Assembly: GCA_036925085.1 (NCBI GenBank)
Contig: JAUPFP010000004.1
Location: 4,602,001 to 4,666,000 of the forward strand
From: Brachycybe producta
Lineage: Eukaryota; Arthropoda; Diplopoda; Playtdesmida; Andrognathidae
Direction: 5' to 3'
Length of the DNA: 64,000 nt
Below, piece by piece: positions 35,101-46,242 of this stretch; position 1 is the stretch's first letter, and every line of letters begins with the position of its first letter. The translations under genes were made by a program, and so were the position numbers. A model generated the notes under the pieces. The model saw nothing but the letters and a program-made list of their open reading frames with translations. It ran no database searches and was not told the DNA's origin.

Positions 35101-36560
35101 AAAACTTGTTCAGGTTTCCTTCTAAAAAAAAACCTAACAAATTTAATCTGAAGTCAGAAATCACAGGACGGACAACATTAAAACCTGGACACAATTGAAG
35201 CCATCACAATATTGCTAAAAAAGCAACACCAGGTGTCGTTGACAACATTACGTTTCTCAACACTTAATTAGGTTTCATAAAAGCAGCGCATTGCACAATA
35301 TACAATATAAAAAGTTAACACCTTCGGGGTCTTACTTGGACGATTCAGATTTTACAACAAAAAAAAAAACTGGAAGAGTAAATGTACCCACTGCGATTGC
35401 AAATTACACGTTGAACTCTTTGTTTATTTTGCTTTTCGGACGTAACATCAAGAAGAAAAAAAATAAATCACACTATTTTTATGTTTAATATCTTTCAAAA
35501 TAAACTTTTTACAGACAAATGGTGTTTTAAATTATTGTCTACTTTAGAATTGGGTCATAAAAAGCTTATTTTAAAATACATCAAAATGTAATACGTTACG
35601 TGATTCTGCTTCCGTTCTAGTTTTTAAACAACTTTCAAGTTTTTTTTTCTTAATGTTGCTCCTGAAAGGCAAATGTTTCACGTTTACAATTTAACACAGG
35701 AGGAGTATTCCGAATTCTATATTCCGGAATATTTAAGGACGGGGAATGAGTTTTAAAAGCGTGGAAATGTGAAGTATTTATTCTTACTTTTTTCTTCGTT
35801 TTGTCCGTCGATGGGCCCATTTGTGTCCATAAGTGCCAACTGCATAGGAACGAGCACAAAGATAGCACCGCACCAAAGGTAGGTCGCCGCATCCCATGAC
35901 CTCACCTTCCATTGGGTCACCATTGTCCACAATAAATGAAATACGAGGAAAAGGTCGTTGTCCACTCACTTGACCCCCTCTCTCTTTTTAACCGCACCAA
36001 AACAACAACAACAACAACGAGAAGGATGAGAGAGAGAGAGAGAGAGATAAAAGTAAAGGGGGGTTGAGGTGGAGGAGGAGGAGGAGGAGGAGGGGGAAAA
36101 AAGGAAGAGGGGGTATTAGGTGGGGGTGGGGGGAATAAGGTAAGAACCCGATGCCCCCTAACAACCGACCAACCGACCCCTAAAGAAAACACACTTTTAA
36201 GTTAGTTCATCTTCATCCTCCTCGAATTGGACAGTTGTGGCGCTCCTCGTGGTGGTCATTGTCTTCGTCATTCGCAAAAACCGATCCTATTATTTTAAAT
36301 TAAAACAAATTCATGAAAAGATGTTTATTTTGCAGAAAAATAACGATCAAACTATAATATTAATATGCCGCAAAATTATGAACACCGGTGTTAATTAAAG
36401 ATTTATTTCAAACTAGAAAAGTAAATTTATAAATAATTATCATAGAAATGCACTTTTTTTTAAAAAAAAATGTTTCAAACTGTAATAAAAAGCTTATTTT
36501 AAAAGATATCGTTATAAAAATGATCTAAAAAACTACGATTTTTCTCTTCTAGTTTGAAGT
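35101..36560. other. Gene-free stretch with two CTAGTTTC-family relics
   Basis: Fragments at about 35,480-35,660 and 36,405-36,555 share AAAAGCTTATTTTAAAAKAT and the TTCTAGTTT end with the 55.5-kb copy. GA/GGA-rich purine tracts at 36,005-36,140 create low-complexity frames. No gene. Confidence 0.5.
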
Positions 36561-39500
36561 AATCATTGGAAATTCATTCATTAGTTGCTTCCGAAAAATG
36601 TTATCATTGTTTTTTCCGATTCTAATTTTAATTTGACGTCGTCTAAAACCGATTAAAGACATCGTTATTTTGATATAAAAAAAACTGTTTTCCGTGTGAA
36701 TCACCCGAGTTAAACATTCCTAAGCAACTATTTCCCTTCTCCTTCCCATGAAACACCTTTCATGCCGTGTGTTAAGTGTAGGTAGGTGGTCAGTGATCAT
36801 CCTCTCCGTTCGCAAAGAAAAATTAAGTATTCTGCTTGCGGATGCGTTTGCTATCAATTGCTAGTCCTCCTTAAAGAGGGAAAAAAAGAAACGCAAAGAA
36901 TATCATACCGTTGCGTATACAGACGTAACAACAAACTCCACCCTCAAAATCAGTACTTTAGACTTTTGACCAAAAAAGACAGACAAAATGACGTCATTGA
37001 GCACGATACGTTCCCAACAGACAGCATGGCGCCATAAATAATAGTGGACCACCCCCCTCATTTGCATATTAATCATGAATGAATGAATGTCAACGAGTTA
37101 ACTCGCGGGCCGAAGGTTAATCACCTCGTATAAAGATAATAAACATAAAAAAACTCGCTTAATCGAACAAACGATCCATATTTACATATTATAGTTCTAA
37201 ATTTCATTTTATTCGTGCAGCAAATGAAGAAAATAACCTTTTCGCTATAATTAAAAACATAAACTGGCTTAATTCATATATTTTTAATAAGAAAAAAATA
37301 ACCAAATACGGTTAACTGAAATGGGTACGGTTAATCGAAGCTATCATAACGACGTATAGTTAAAGAATTCGCCGCTAGAGGCGTTAATTCGCCTTTAGCT
37401 TATTACGAAGTGATAACTGAATAACGCAAAAATAGCGACAATTTCAGATAGTAAATCAATAAAAAATTCATATTTACCTTCATTTATTATAATTGTTGAA
37501 TAAAAAAAACCAACATAATAAATTTAAAATTACATTTTCGCCGCTTCAAAAAAAAAAATTCGCGAAAACAAGAACGCAGCGCACTTTGTAATTACAATAA
37601 CAAATTCACTTTCTAAATTAAATCTGGATTCTGCTCCAAACACTCCTAGATTCTTGCTCTTGTTTCTAAAGGATTACGTCCTTTGATTAATAATGAGCAT
37701 TCAGATTAAGCTCCAATTGCACTAGAATAAAGTTGGAGTAATAAAAAGAAATCTCGTAGCCGCTTTCACTCTTGCATTTCTATCCGTATCTAATCTTATG
37801 AGAGGCGCAATGGGAGCTGAGAACCGCTCTTTCTAGATTGCGTTCATAATTACACCGTATAACAACGTCATAATGGCGAATAATAACAAACTGACGAAAA
37901 GAAACACGGTTTTGCGGCGTTTTCTTTCAATCTAAACACTTAATAAATGTCACATAGATTCCTATTGATAGACGAATACTTGATATCTGACCGTGTCATA
38001 AGACGGCATGTACAAAACGCGCCGGAATGCAAATAAATAACGAATGACACTCGCTCGTAGCACACACGAAGATTCACATACATAAACACGCATACAGACA
38101 GAGAGATAGACCACCGAACGACCGACCGACGGAGGAGAGCATTGAGCGGAACCCCCTCCCTCCCTCCTCATCCATCGCCTTTTTTTTCTGAGGAAAACTA
38201 AACTTGTAAACAAGCCTCGATGCTGATTGGCTTATTCAGCCGCAACTTCACTTACACGAAAACACATTCGACTCGGTACAAAGTCGAAAAAAAACCTCCT
38301 TATTTCACACTTTATATCCGTGTTTTAGCTTCCGAACACTAGAAAACATTTCAAATTTTCATACAAACCTCATTTAATAACATTATAACTGAAATTAAAT
38401 CTTCCAAGACATTAAAAAACGAAAAAAAACAACGAGTACGTTCGTATATTCGAAGTTAACTTGAGGGAAAAATATATATGCATAGACAGAAAGTGAGAGA
38501 ACATCACTTAAATCTCTCATGACATTGTATTGACTCCCAAGGCGTGCCTTACGAGACAATACACATTAACAAGAAGGAGAAACTAATATGGCAATCAAAC
38601 GCAAAGTTCCTATTAAAACTCGCCATATTGGGACACTCAATAAGTACAAAGTTGACTTCAAGAAAATAACGTCCGATCAATACAAATACACTTTTTTACA
38701 AAATAGACATAAAGCCAATGTCCTTCACTGAAGGATTGAAGCAGAAGGCGTGGTCTAATAAATGAATGAAAAGAAGCAAACTAATATGGCGTGCCATAAT
38801 ACAATTCTATAGTGGTCACCCCCTATATTAAACCCATCCAAATATGGCTACAAGTATAAATCGTCATGCCACCATCTCTTTTCTATTCGTAATTCTCATA
38901 AAATGATCACGTCACAAAATTCCCGCCCTATCTAACCCCCTCCCCATTCATCGACCCCCTTTCCCCCCTCTAATAAAAAAACATAAACAACTATATTATG
39001 GACTACGCAATTCTCCTTCATTAATCTTTTATCCCCTCCCTTTCCTTGTAATCACTAAGGAAAGATGAGTTTTTCATCAAAATAAACAAATAACTTCAGA
39101 TGACGTCATAAATTTTAAACCTAAAAATATTTGTACGTTTGGTATATAATTAAAGCAAAGGACCAGAATATAAATAGACGTCAATTCGAGCGCTCCATAC
39201 CAATAAAAAAACAATCATTATCGAGATAGTAAACAATTAGCATAACCACTTTCTAGCTTATTAAACATCGTACTAATGACCATGTTAGGAAAAAAAAGGG
39301 AGGGGGAGGGAGGATGGATCATAATAGGATCGGAGTCCCTCCCATCCCACATCACTGTAAACATCAACACCACACTCACACAAGATGATATAAGCATAAA
39401 TTATATGCGATAAAACCTATAAACAAGCTCCGTTTCCATGGAGACCAACGTGCAACCAATCTACGCAATGACCTGTACTATAATGACGTCACCGAAAATA

Positions 39501-40548
39501 ATTAATAAACACGGACCCATGACGTCATTATAGAAAAAAAATATACCGGTACACAGGTAAAAGGTCTACATGATGATATATCAATTGTACTTCATGAAAA
39601 CCAGTAAAATCGAAACGCGCACGTGGATACCTACCTCATCCTAAGAAGACGCGTGTGACGTCATTGGAATTGACCAAAAGTTTAGGAATATGGTGTCATT
39701 TAATCCGATAATTAAAAAAAACAGACGATATCAAACGTTTTCAACAGTTTAAACAAAAGAATTAATGAATTTATTTGTTATTACCCGTTTATTATCAGAC
39801 AAAATGATACAATCCTAAATTTTTCGTCAATCCCTATGACGTCACAAGCATGAGGAAGGTATAAGGTTAGCTGCAATAGTTATATTTTGGATTATGTAGG
39901 CCTTAGTAAGGGTGCATCCCATTATAATGACGTCAAAACTAGAAGAGAATTGTCAATTTGAGTTCACCTGTGTTGATCTCATTAATGGAAGCCAATAGTA
40001 AACATCAACAAAACATTTGTTTACAACATATGTCACTTTCACTGCCGATTAAATACAAAACATGGGTTTACCTTGAGTTCTCAATGACCGAGCACTGACC
40101 GATGACACAATTTCGTGAATTATTGCTTTCGAGGCAACGTTTGAGGGCAAATCGATGAAAATACTTATTGTATAATTCGTAATAAAATGTATTTCACGAA
40201 CGCATATCACTCTCATATCAAAATGAAAACTTTTTACTAAATCATTGAGTTTCTGAGTTCCATTCCTATAATACTAAAATCAGAAAGGCCAAAAGTTTGC
40301 ATAAAATACGTAATCACGGTTTTAAGTTACCCCTTTAGGTACACTATATATAATACCCCATTTGTGTCATCATATGTGCAATTATGGTTAGTTTAACCAA
40401 ACATAAAAACGCTCAAATCGCGATTTTATTTTTGCAAATCTGCATAAAGTCGCATAATTTCACTTATTTCTTAAAAAAACATCTTTATACAAGAAAACAA
40501 TTAGAAGTTTTTAAACCAAATTGTTTTGATTTTGCATTTTCTGTTAAT
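36561..40548. promoter_or_regulatory. TE-poor, CRE-rich candidate regulatory region
   Basis: About 4 kb with no TE ends and no microsatellite longer than a few units, unlike its surroundings. It contains an octamer/POU-like ATTTGCATATTAAT at 37060-37073 and TGACGTCA at 36989, 39101, 39484, 39520, 39656, 39837 and 39928. No convincing coding exon is present. Regulatory or promoter function (possibly for FBXO33, 3.4 kb downstream, or a non-coding transcript) is inference only. Shared ancestry as an unrecognised repeat is the alternative. Confidence 0.35.
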
Positions 40549-40568
40549 ATTTCCGATAATTGTAAATA
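40549..40568. repeat. Target-site duplication, left copy, of the RTE LINE
   Basis: ATTTCCGATAATTGTAAATA (20 bp) is repeated exactly at 41200-41219, directly after the (GAT)n tail of the LINE. Confidence 0.9.
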
Positions 40569-41199
40569 AGTAGGGCAAAAACGGAGTACATGAAATTTCA
40601 GTGGGATGGGAAAGAACAGTTGAATGAGGGGATTTGACTTAGGGACAGCAGGTGCATGACTTCAAATATTTAGGATCTGTGCTGCAAGATGATGGGAGCG
40701 TAGACTTAGACTAACCTATAAAATTGAAGGGAAAGTTTTATAGGACAGTAGTCAGACCAGCTATGTTGTATGGGTCAGAATGTTGGGTAATCAAGAAGGT
40801 CCATGAGGATAGAATGCAGGTAGCTGATATGAGAATGCTAAGGTTTATAAGTGGGGTGACCAGAAGGGATAGGATCAGAAATGATTTTATTAGGGGTAGT
40901 GTAGGGGTAACAAATATAGTAGAAAAGATGCAGGAAAATAGACTGCGGTGGTTTGGGCATGTCCTCAGGAGCGGGGAAGATGGGCTGCTGAGGCAGGCAA
41001 TGAACTTAGACCTGGGAATAAAACGGGGTAGAGGAAGACCCAAGCAAACCTGGGACGTGGTAGTAAAACGGGATATGGTGGCATGTGGGGTCACTGGGGG
41101 CTTGGTGCAAAATCGGAAAGAGTGGAGAGTTAGAACCAGCAAGGCCGACCCTGCTGCTTGCGGGATAAGGTACAGGAAATGATGATGATGATGATGATG
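40569..41199 (+). pseudogene. RTE-type LINE, 5'-truncated, with internal deletion
   Basis: A dead non-LTR retrotransposon copy encoding the C-terminal part of the reverse-transcriptase polyprotein. From about 40,720 the frame reads KGKFYRTVVRPAMLYGSECW, then RLRWFGHVLRSGEDGLLRQ, and stops at 41,180 before a (GAT)n tail. Upstream, the remnants KTEYMKF and YLGSVLQDDGSVDLD are in other frames or broken by stops, and a segment usual between this SVLQ(E/D)DG motif and KGKFYRTVVRPA is missing. It lacks the catalytic YxDD core. The exact 20-bp target duplication shows a single target-primed insertion. Very similar to the copy at 11,551. Confidence 0.9.
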
Positions 41200-41219
41200 A
41201 TTTCCGATAATTGTAAATA
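41200..41219. repeat. Target-site duplication, right copy, of the RTE LINE
   Basis: Exact second copy of the 20-bp sequence at 40549-40568. Its first A overlaps the end of the GAT microsatellite. Confidence 0.9.
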
Positions 41220-41594
41220 TTAATTGCTTCACACGTTTAATTAATTGTTCTTTTGCTATACAATATAATTTTTTATTTGCGTAAAATAAACCATTTTCTT
41301 GCATATTCTGGCATTTTTGGGTTTATTTTCTATTTGCATAAAAAACACAATTTCTAAAATAAACCAACTATAAAACGGTTAAAACCAACAAGCAATTTAA
41401 AGTAGACCTATACGGTTAAAAAATTAATTTTAATTAGAAAAATAATATTTGAAATTCATGTCAAATTTTGGGCATTTATGAAATTCTACGTGATCCTTGA
41501 AATAACTTTTACTGGGCCATTTTCCACGGCATCACTGATGTAGTCTAAACTTTTCCGAAATATATATATGCTAATACCGCATGCTGGTGTTTTA

Positions 41595-41740
41595 AGGTGG
41601 TCATCCATTCACGATGGTATCAGCCATGGATTGGGACTGACCGTCCAAATACGTACGGCTATGGCTAAAAAAAAGGCACGAATCTAGGAGATCAAATCCG
41701 CGTTACGTCTCAGTTCCAATCCCATAGTGAATGGACACCT
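41595..41740. mobile_element. Small MITE, TTA duplication
   Basis: The ends AGGTGGTCATCCATTCAC and GTGAATGGACACCT are inverted, with TTA on both sides (41592-41594 and 41741-41743). The GGTATCAGCCATGGATTGGGA and TCCCAATCC blocks extend the fold inward. The rest of 41,220-42,341 shows no gene. Confidence 0.75.
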
Positions 41741-42350
41741 TTAGCAAGCGTAGCGAGTAAAGTTTTTAATTTTTTTTTTTTGTAATTGTCTTGAATCACA
41801 AAATTATGTTATTTATTTTTATTATTTCCACCTGTTAAAAAAACTATTTATTATTTTCTTCTACAATTTTTAAACTTTTGCATTTTCTTTTATTAGAAAG
41901 CCTTTCTTAAATTTGGAGGTGGGTTATACCCTTCAAAAACCACTCTGTATACCAGCTTATTTTTGGAATTTGTGGTCGGTATAATCCTTTCTTTAAAATT
42001 GTGTGGTGGATATATGCCGTATACCCCCCGCGTTATGCCCTTCATAACGCCACTGCCCAGCACGGTGCATCCTCTCCCCGTTCCTAAGCAACTACTCAGT
42101 GCATATATATATATAGGCTTACACCACGAATACGTTAGTTTGCTTAGAAGTTATTAGATAAAATTAAAAAAAAACGTTATTCATACTTAGACCATTGGCC
42201 CATTACCTTACGGGAAGGTACTGGTCAGTGGTCATGGTTTGTATAAGTGATTATGGCGGTAATGGTCTAAGGTAAAACCAAGTGAACAGAAGCTCGGCTC
42301 GGCTCGTCCTCGTCCGTCCCGATCCGACAATCTTCATCTTGACTAAATGA

Positions 42351-42555
42351 ACAGGCAATTAGAAAACGGGACAAACAGAAGTTTGCTCCACCCTTTTTAT
42401 GACGAACGCAACTTCTAATTGGTTGGTTATGTAGTCTGACGTCACATGCTCCGCCCTTTTCAACGTCGAACCACACAACAAACCAATTAGAAGTTGCCCT
42501 TCGTCATAAAAAGGGCGGAGCCAACTTCTGTTCATCCCGTTTTCTAATTGCCTGT
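42351..42555. mobile_element. GC-box/CCAAT inverted-repeat MITE, copy 9
   Basis: A perfect 9-bp duplication ACTAAATGA flanks it (42342-42350 and 42556-42564). Ends ACAGGCAATTAGAAAACGGG and its complement. The core includes CTAATTGGTTGGTTATGTAG, CTGACGTCACATGCTCCGCC and the mirror AACCAATTAGAAGTTGC. TGACGTCA lies at 42437-42444. Sequence nearly identical to copy 1. Confidence 0.92.
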
Positions 42556-42578
42556 ACTAAATGATTGTTGCAATTAAC

Positions 42579-42742
42579 ACAAGCATCTGTAGACAACTTC
42601 AGAATTTCCCAATATCAACCAATTAGAAATAAAAAGGACGGGGCATGTGACATCAGACACAGTAACAAACCAATTAGAAATTGATGACGCTCATAAAAGG
42701 GCGGTGTCAAAGAAATTCTGAAACTGTCTACTCTGAGCCTGT
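42579..42742. mobile_element. GC-box/CCAAT inverted-repeat MITE, copy 10
   Basis: The ends ACAAGCATCTGTAGACAACT and AACTGTCTACTCTGAGCCTGT are degenerate versions of the copy 7 ends. CAATTAAC flanks both sides (42571-42578 and 42743-42750). The left half of the core (first GC box and CCAAT) is deleted. It lies only 23 bp from copy 9. Confidence 0.82.
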
Positions 42743-43021
42743 CAATTAACACGAGTCAAATTTTAAAAACACACCGCCTTCTGAGCTTATTTCTTAAAAA
42801 AAACTTACGTCCACATTCAACATCATAGTGCTTATATAGGCAATATATAACAATTAAGGTAAAACAACAAAATAAGAGAACTACACATAACAACAACAAA
42901 AAATGCACATTTTTCTTCTTTTATGTTTAATTTTCATCATTTCATGCAACTTACAAAGCTAAAGATGAACAAATAAATAGCCGAGAGAGTGTCTGTCAAT
43001 AGTAGTGTAGTTATATTATAC

Positions 43022-43093
43022 ATGTTACTGTCAATCTGCGGAATCAGTCAATCTGCACATTGACTGATTCCGCAGTTCGACAGTAACATATAT
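43022..43093. repeat. Long hairpin (about 31-bp arms)
   Basis: ATGTTACTGTCAATCTGCGG and AATCAGTCAATC are mirrored by GATTGACTGATTCCGCAG and TCGACAGTAACAT with one or two mismatches and a very short loop. It adjoins the left end of the 43,101-43,745 element and could be a miniature element or the site of one. Confidence 0.7.
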
Positions 43094-43100
43094 AAGAACC

Positions 43101-43745
43101 GGTCCTTGGCGATAGCTTTGGTGAATTTGATTTTGGCCAATAGGAACGCAGTATTTCATTTTTGCAGCAATTAAAACCCACCCTTCTGTATTCTAAACAG
43201 AATACTAAAGCCGCTTTTCGCTTGCAGTGTTGTCAGATGTTCATTTGAATTTAATAATATTTCATTGTATTTTTTTACATTCTGAGGGGCTGCGCCCCCC
43301 CCCCCCCCGACACTCTGCAACACAGGCAATTAGAAATCGGGAACAACAGAAGTTAGCTCCGCCCTTTTTATTACGACTGGCAACTTCTAATTGGTTTGTT
43401 GTGTAGGCTGCGGTCACATGCTCTGCCCTTTTCGACGTCGAACCACACAACAAACCAATTAGAAGTTCCCGGTCGTCATAAAAAGGGCGGAGCCAACTTC
43501 CGTTTGTCCCGATTTCTAATTGCCTGTCTTTGCAACAAGCTTAATTTAACGTAACATCACCTAAACAATACATAATTACCAATATATTGTTCATTAATTA
43601 TTATTTTATTAACCCTGGTATTCACAGCTTTTTTTTTTTACTGATGTTCGCAGCTACTTTTATTACCGGGGGGGGGGGGGGGAGGAGATACAGCATTTCT
43701 ATTGGCCAAAATCAAATTGACCAAAGCTATCGCCAACGACCGCCC
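43101..43745. mobile_element. Inverted-repeat element upstream of FBXO33, with nested MITE
   Basis: The left arm (TTGGCGATAGCTTTGGTGAA, then TTTGATTTTGGCCAATAG) is mirrored on the right by CTATTGGCCAAAATCAAATT and GACCAAAGCTATCGCCAA, giving arms of about 45 bp. The GC-box MITE at 43,322-43,527 is inserted inside, and poly-C/poly-G runs lie near 43,295 and 43,668. It ends about 220 bp before the FBXO33 start codon, so it may lie in the proximal promoter. Confidence 0.75.
43322..43527. mobile_element. GC-box/CCAAT inverted-repeat MITE, copy 11
   Basis: Flanks CTCTGCAAC/CTTTGCAAC match 8 of 9. Ends ACAGGCAATTAGAAATCGGG and CCCGATTTCTAATTGCCTGT are perfect inverted repeats. Core as in copies 1, 4 and 9. 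It brings two GC boxes and two CCAAT boxes to within about 450-650 bp of the FBXO33 start codon. Confidence 0.9.
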
Positions 43746-43968
43746 AAATAAAACCATAGCCTGCTTTATATAAAAAAAGGCTATGTTAAAAAAAACCAAT
43801 AGAGGGCAGCATATACCTTGTCAAAAGACCGAATGTGGCACGTCATTTAGCCTCAATTTCTGATTTGATTGCAATGTTATTTCTTGTGGTCACTTTACAA
43901 TCAATGAAGTAAACAGCTGTTTCAATGGCCACCGATAACAGAGTGATTGAATAATAAGAGGCAAAATA

Positions 43969-44369
43969 ATGTCTTCTAAGGACTGGAGTTTCTTACCGAG
44001 TGTTGTTATCGTTGAGATTCTTTCTCTTCTGTGTCCAAACGACCGATTGAACGCTTCGTCCGTATGTAAGTCGTGGCGAAAGTGTCTTTTCTACGCTTGT
44101 TCCACTCAGAAGAACAAATCCAATGATGACTTCGCACTCAAAGTGAACGTCCAGTCTGTTGAAGACAGTCTACTTGCCAAATATGTAGCTGAAACATTCG
44201 GTAGAATAGCAAGAAAAGCCAGTGTCCAGTTCGAATCGACCGTTCCTTCGATTGTCCAGTCGGTGGCCCACATTCTAGAGGTCCTGTCCAAGAATCGGAA
44301 CCTCTGTTGCATCAAAATATGTCCAGCAAGTGGACGTTTAGAACACAGAGAAAGATCGATTATAAATAG
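43969..44369 (+). CDS. FBXO33: FBXO33 coding exon 1 (F-box)
   Basis: Encodes the start, the F-box and residues through SIINR. The donor is AG|GTTTTG, a weak but phase-consistent site. Reading on without splicing hits a stop at 44,410. Confidence 0.88.
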
Positions 44370-45802
44370 GTTTTGTATCGGTCAGACACAAAATCGTTAT
44401 ATAGAAACATAACTAACCGAACTGTTTTTTGTACTTAGGTATGTCGACGCTCTCGAGACACTCATACGAAGTTCTCGTAATTTGGAAGTCCTCGCTTTCG
44501 GCTGCGTCGAAGAGATTTTAGACAATGCGGAAGAGTTCTTAAGAATTCTGAGCCAACGTCACGAAAGTTCGTTACGTTGTATCTATTTAGCGAGCGTCAA
44601 GGAAGATCCGGAGCGATACGCGATGTTAAACATCGCTCCGTCCGCGTTCGAAAGGTTCTCGAGGTTGCAGAGGTTGAGTCTAGATTACGATTACGTCGGT
44701 GACGAACTTCTAGAGTGTCTTTCTCGTCCCGAACACGTTCCTCTGTTGAGTCTGGACGTCCACGTTCATATGGTGACGAGAGAACATCGTCGTATTTCGG
44801 ACGTAGCGTGGCAACGGATGTGCGCACACAGTCCCGATCTCGAAGTGTCGCTCACCGTCCTCCATTCGGCCGTTGCGGCCAATTCGTTGCTCTCCATATT
44901 GCAACCGTCGATGCCGTTGACTCATTTCGCTCAGTATTTTTGCTCTTCTTATAACAACCACCTAGTCGAGGCCGTCGATTTCATTGCCGAAACTTACTCG
45001 AGACGATTCCGTTCCATTTGTATCGTAGAGTACATTGACGATTTCAGAGCTGGATTCTACGAGGCTCCCGAAGAAGATCCGTTCGTGATGCTCGCTTGGA
45101 GGTGTGAGAATCTTACAGACTTCACACTCATTGGTAAAGAAACCTGCAAAACAATCACGAGGAACTAAGAAAAGAGTTCTAAGGCTCATATAAATTACAA
45201 TGGAGGGGATGTCGAGTGTAAAATTTCTAATGGGTGCTTCGCATTTGAACACGAGTTGTAGTTTTTCAAGAAGGAACTTCGACTTGTACCGATTTCAAAA
45301 ATAGAAAAACTCTTAAAATGCTGAATAATAGGGGTTTTCAACAAAGAGTTCCTTCTTGAATTTGTGCCTAAGTTAAGCTTCCAATTTCATCAGTCATTTA
45401 AAAAAATTACTCAAATTAAAGGGAAATGAATCTTATCTACAAATGGCTGCCAAGATGATGATGAACTCCCTATTTTGAGAAAAGGATTTATTCTGAGATT
45501 ATCGTTTTTTTTTGTCATATTTATTAGGTTACAGTATTGCATTCTACGACCTGATTGCGATCGCTCGTCTCCGTGGTCATCAGTTGAGAACGTTGAAAGT
45601 TCCTAAGTGTTGCATCGATTTCCTGAACGAACGAACATCGGTGACGTCCAACTACGAACAAGTGGTGAGAGAGATCTCTCGTCTTCTCGATCAACCGTGG
45701 AGTCCGATTCCTAACTCTCAGCTCCATTCGTCGTTGGTCGATTGGGAAACGGATGCAGTTAGTTTGTACATGCCGTCACTTTTGGCGAGACAAACGTGGT
45801 GA
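43969..45802 (+). CDS. FBXO33: F-box only protein 33 (three coding exons)
   Basis: Substrate-recognition subunit of an SCF (SKP1-CUL1-F-box) ubiquitin ligase; vertebrate FBXO33 is reported to target YB-1. Exons 43,969-44,369, 44,439-45,133 and 45,528-45,802, joined in phases 2 and 1, give 456 residues against about 555 in the human protein. The shortfall is mostly the N-terminus before the F-box. The F-box is at about residues 7-45 (LPSVVIVEILSLL, then SSVCKSWRKCLF). The rest is leucine-rich-repeat-like. Diagnostic FBXO33 matches are EDPFVMLAWRCENLT, YDLIAIARLRG and a C-terminal QPW. An in-frame TGA at 43,948 supports the start. Introns are 69 and 394 bp with GT-AG ends. Convergent with CERT1. 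Confidence 0.92.
44439..45133 (+). CDS. FBXO33: FBXO33 coding exon 2 (repeat domain)
   Basis: The acceptor TTTTTTGTACTTAG precedes YVDALETLIRSSRNLEVLAF, which restores the frame with two bases of exon 1. It ends after LTDFTLI at the donor TTG|GTAAAG. Confidence 0.9.
45528..45802 (+). CDS. FBXO33: FBXO33 coding exon 3 (C-terminus)
   Basis: The acceptor TTTATTAG restores GYSIAFYDLIAIARLRGHQL. The C-terminus ends QTW and TGA at 45,800-45,802. Confidence 0.92.
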
Positions 45803-46123
45803 AGAAGAAGAAGAAAAGAACAAAAAAAAAAAAGAAATCTCACTTCTCAAATTCTATGCTGTTATTTTATTTTCGCTTTTATTTTAAATATATATATTAT
45901 GATAATAACGATGATGTATATTTAAATGTTTCATTTTTTTTACAAATTCTATCTTGAAAAGATTTTATCATTAAAAAAATGCAGATTATAATATATATAT
46001 TTTGAAGAAGAAAAGAAAAAAAAGCGAAATATTAAAAGTTGGTTGCAAACGGGTTTTTATTATTTTTGAAATTTTTTTTTTTTTGGTTTAGGTGTAAAAT
46101 AATTAATAATTGCTTTCTGCGTG

Positions 46124-46129
46124 AATAAA
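46124..46129 (+). terminator. Candidate FBXO33 polyadenylation signal AATAAA
   Basis: The first canonical AATAAA downstream of the stop, 322 bp into the 3' UTR, followed by T-rich and GT-containing sequence. Not proven by transcript data. Confidence 0.45.
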
Positions 46130-46242
46130 TCTTTGATGTTACGTAATTGTAAAAAAAACTATTCAGAGTCTAATTAAACAATTTGTTTGTGGTGAATCTT
46201 TTTCTTTGCCTTTTGATAAAGAGAACAATTAGACACAAATTA

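Noticed and set aside
39556-40080. Non-coding first exons on the minus strand (GAG|GTAGGTAT near 39,630 and AAG|GTAAAC near 40,075)
   Set aside because: The donor-like sites are plausible, but no linked acceptor or coding exon could be found.
40738-41304. 188-codon minus-strand frame with a histidine run
   Set aside because: It is the antisense shadow of the RTE LINE. The histidines come from the (GAT)n tail.
43969-45802. Conserved synteny or joint function of FBXO33 and CERT1
   Set aside because: To my knowledge they are on different human chromosomes and act in unrelated pathways. Convergent orientation alone is not evidence.
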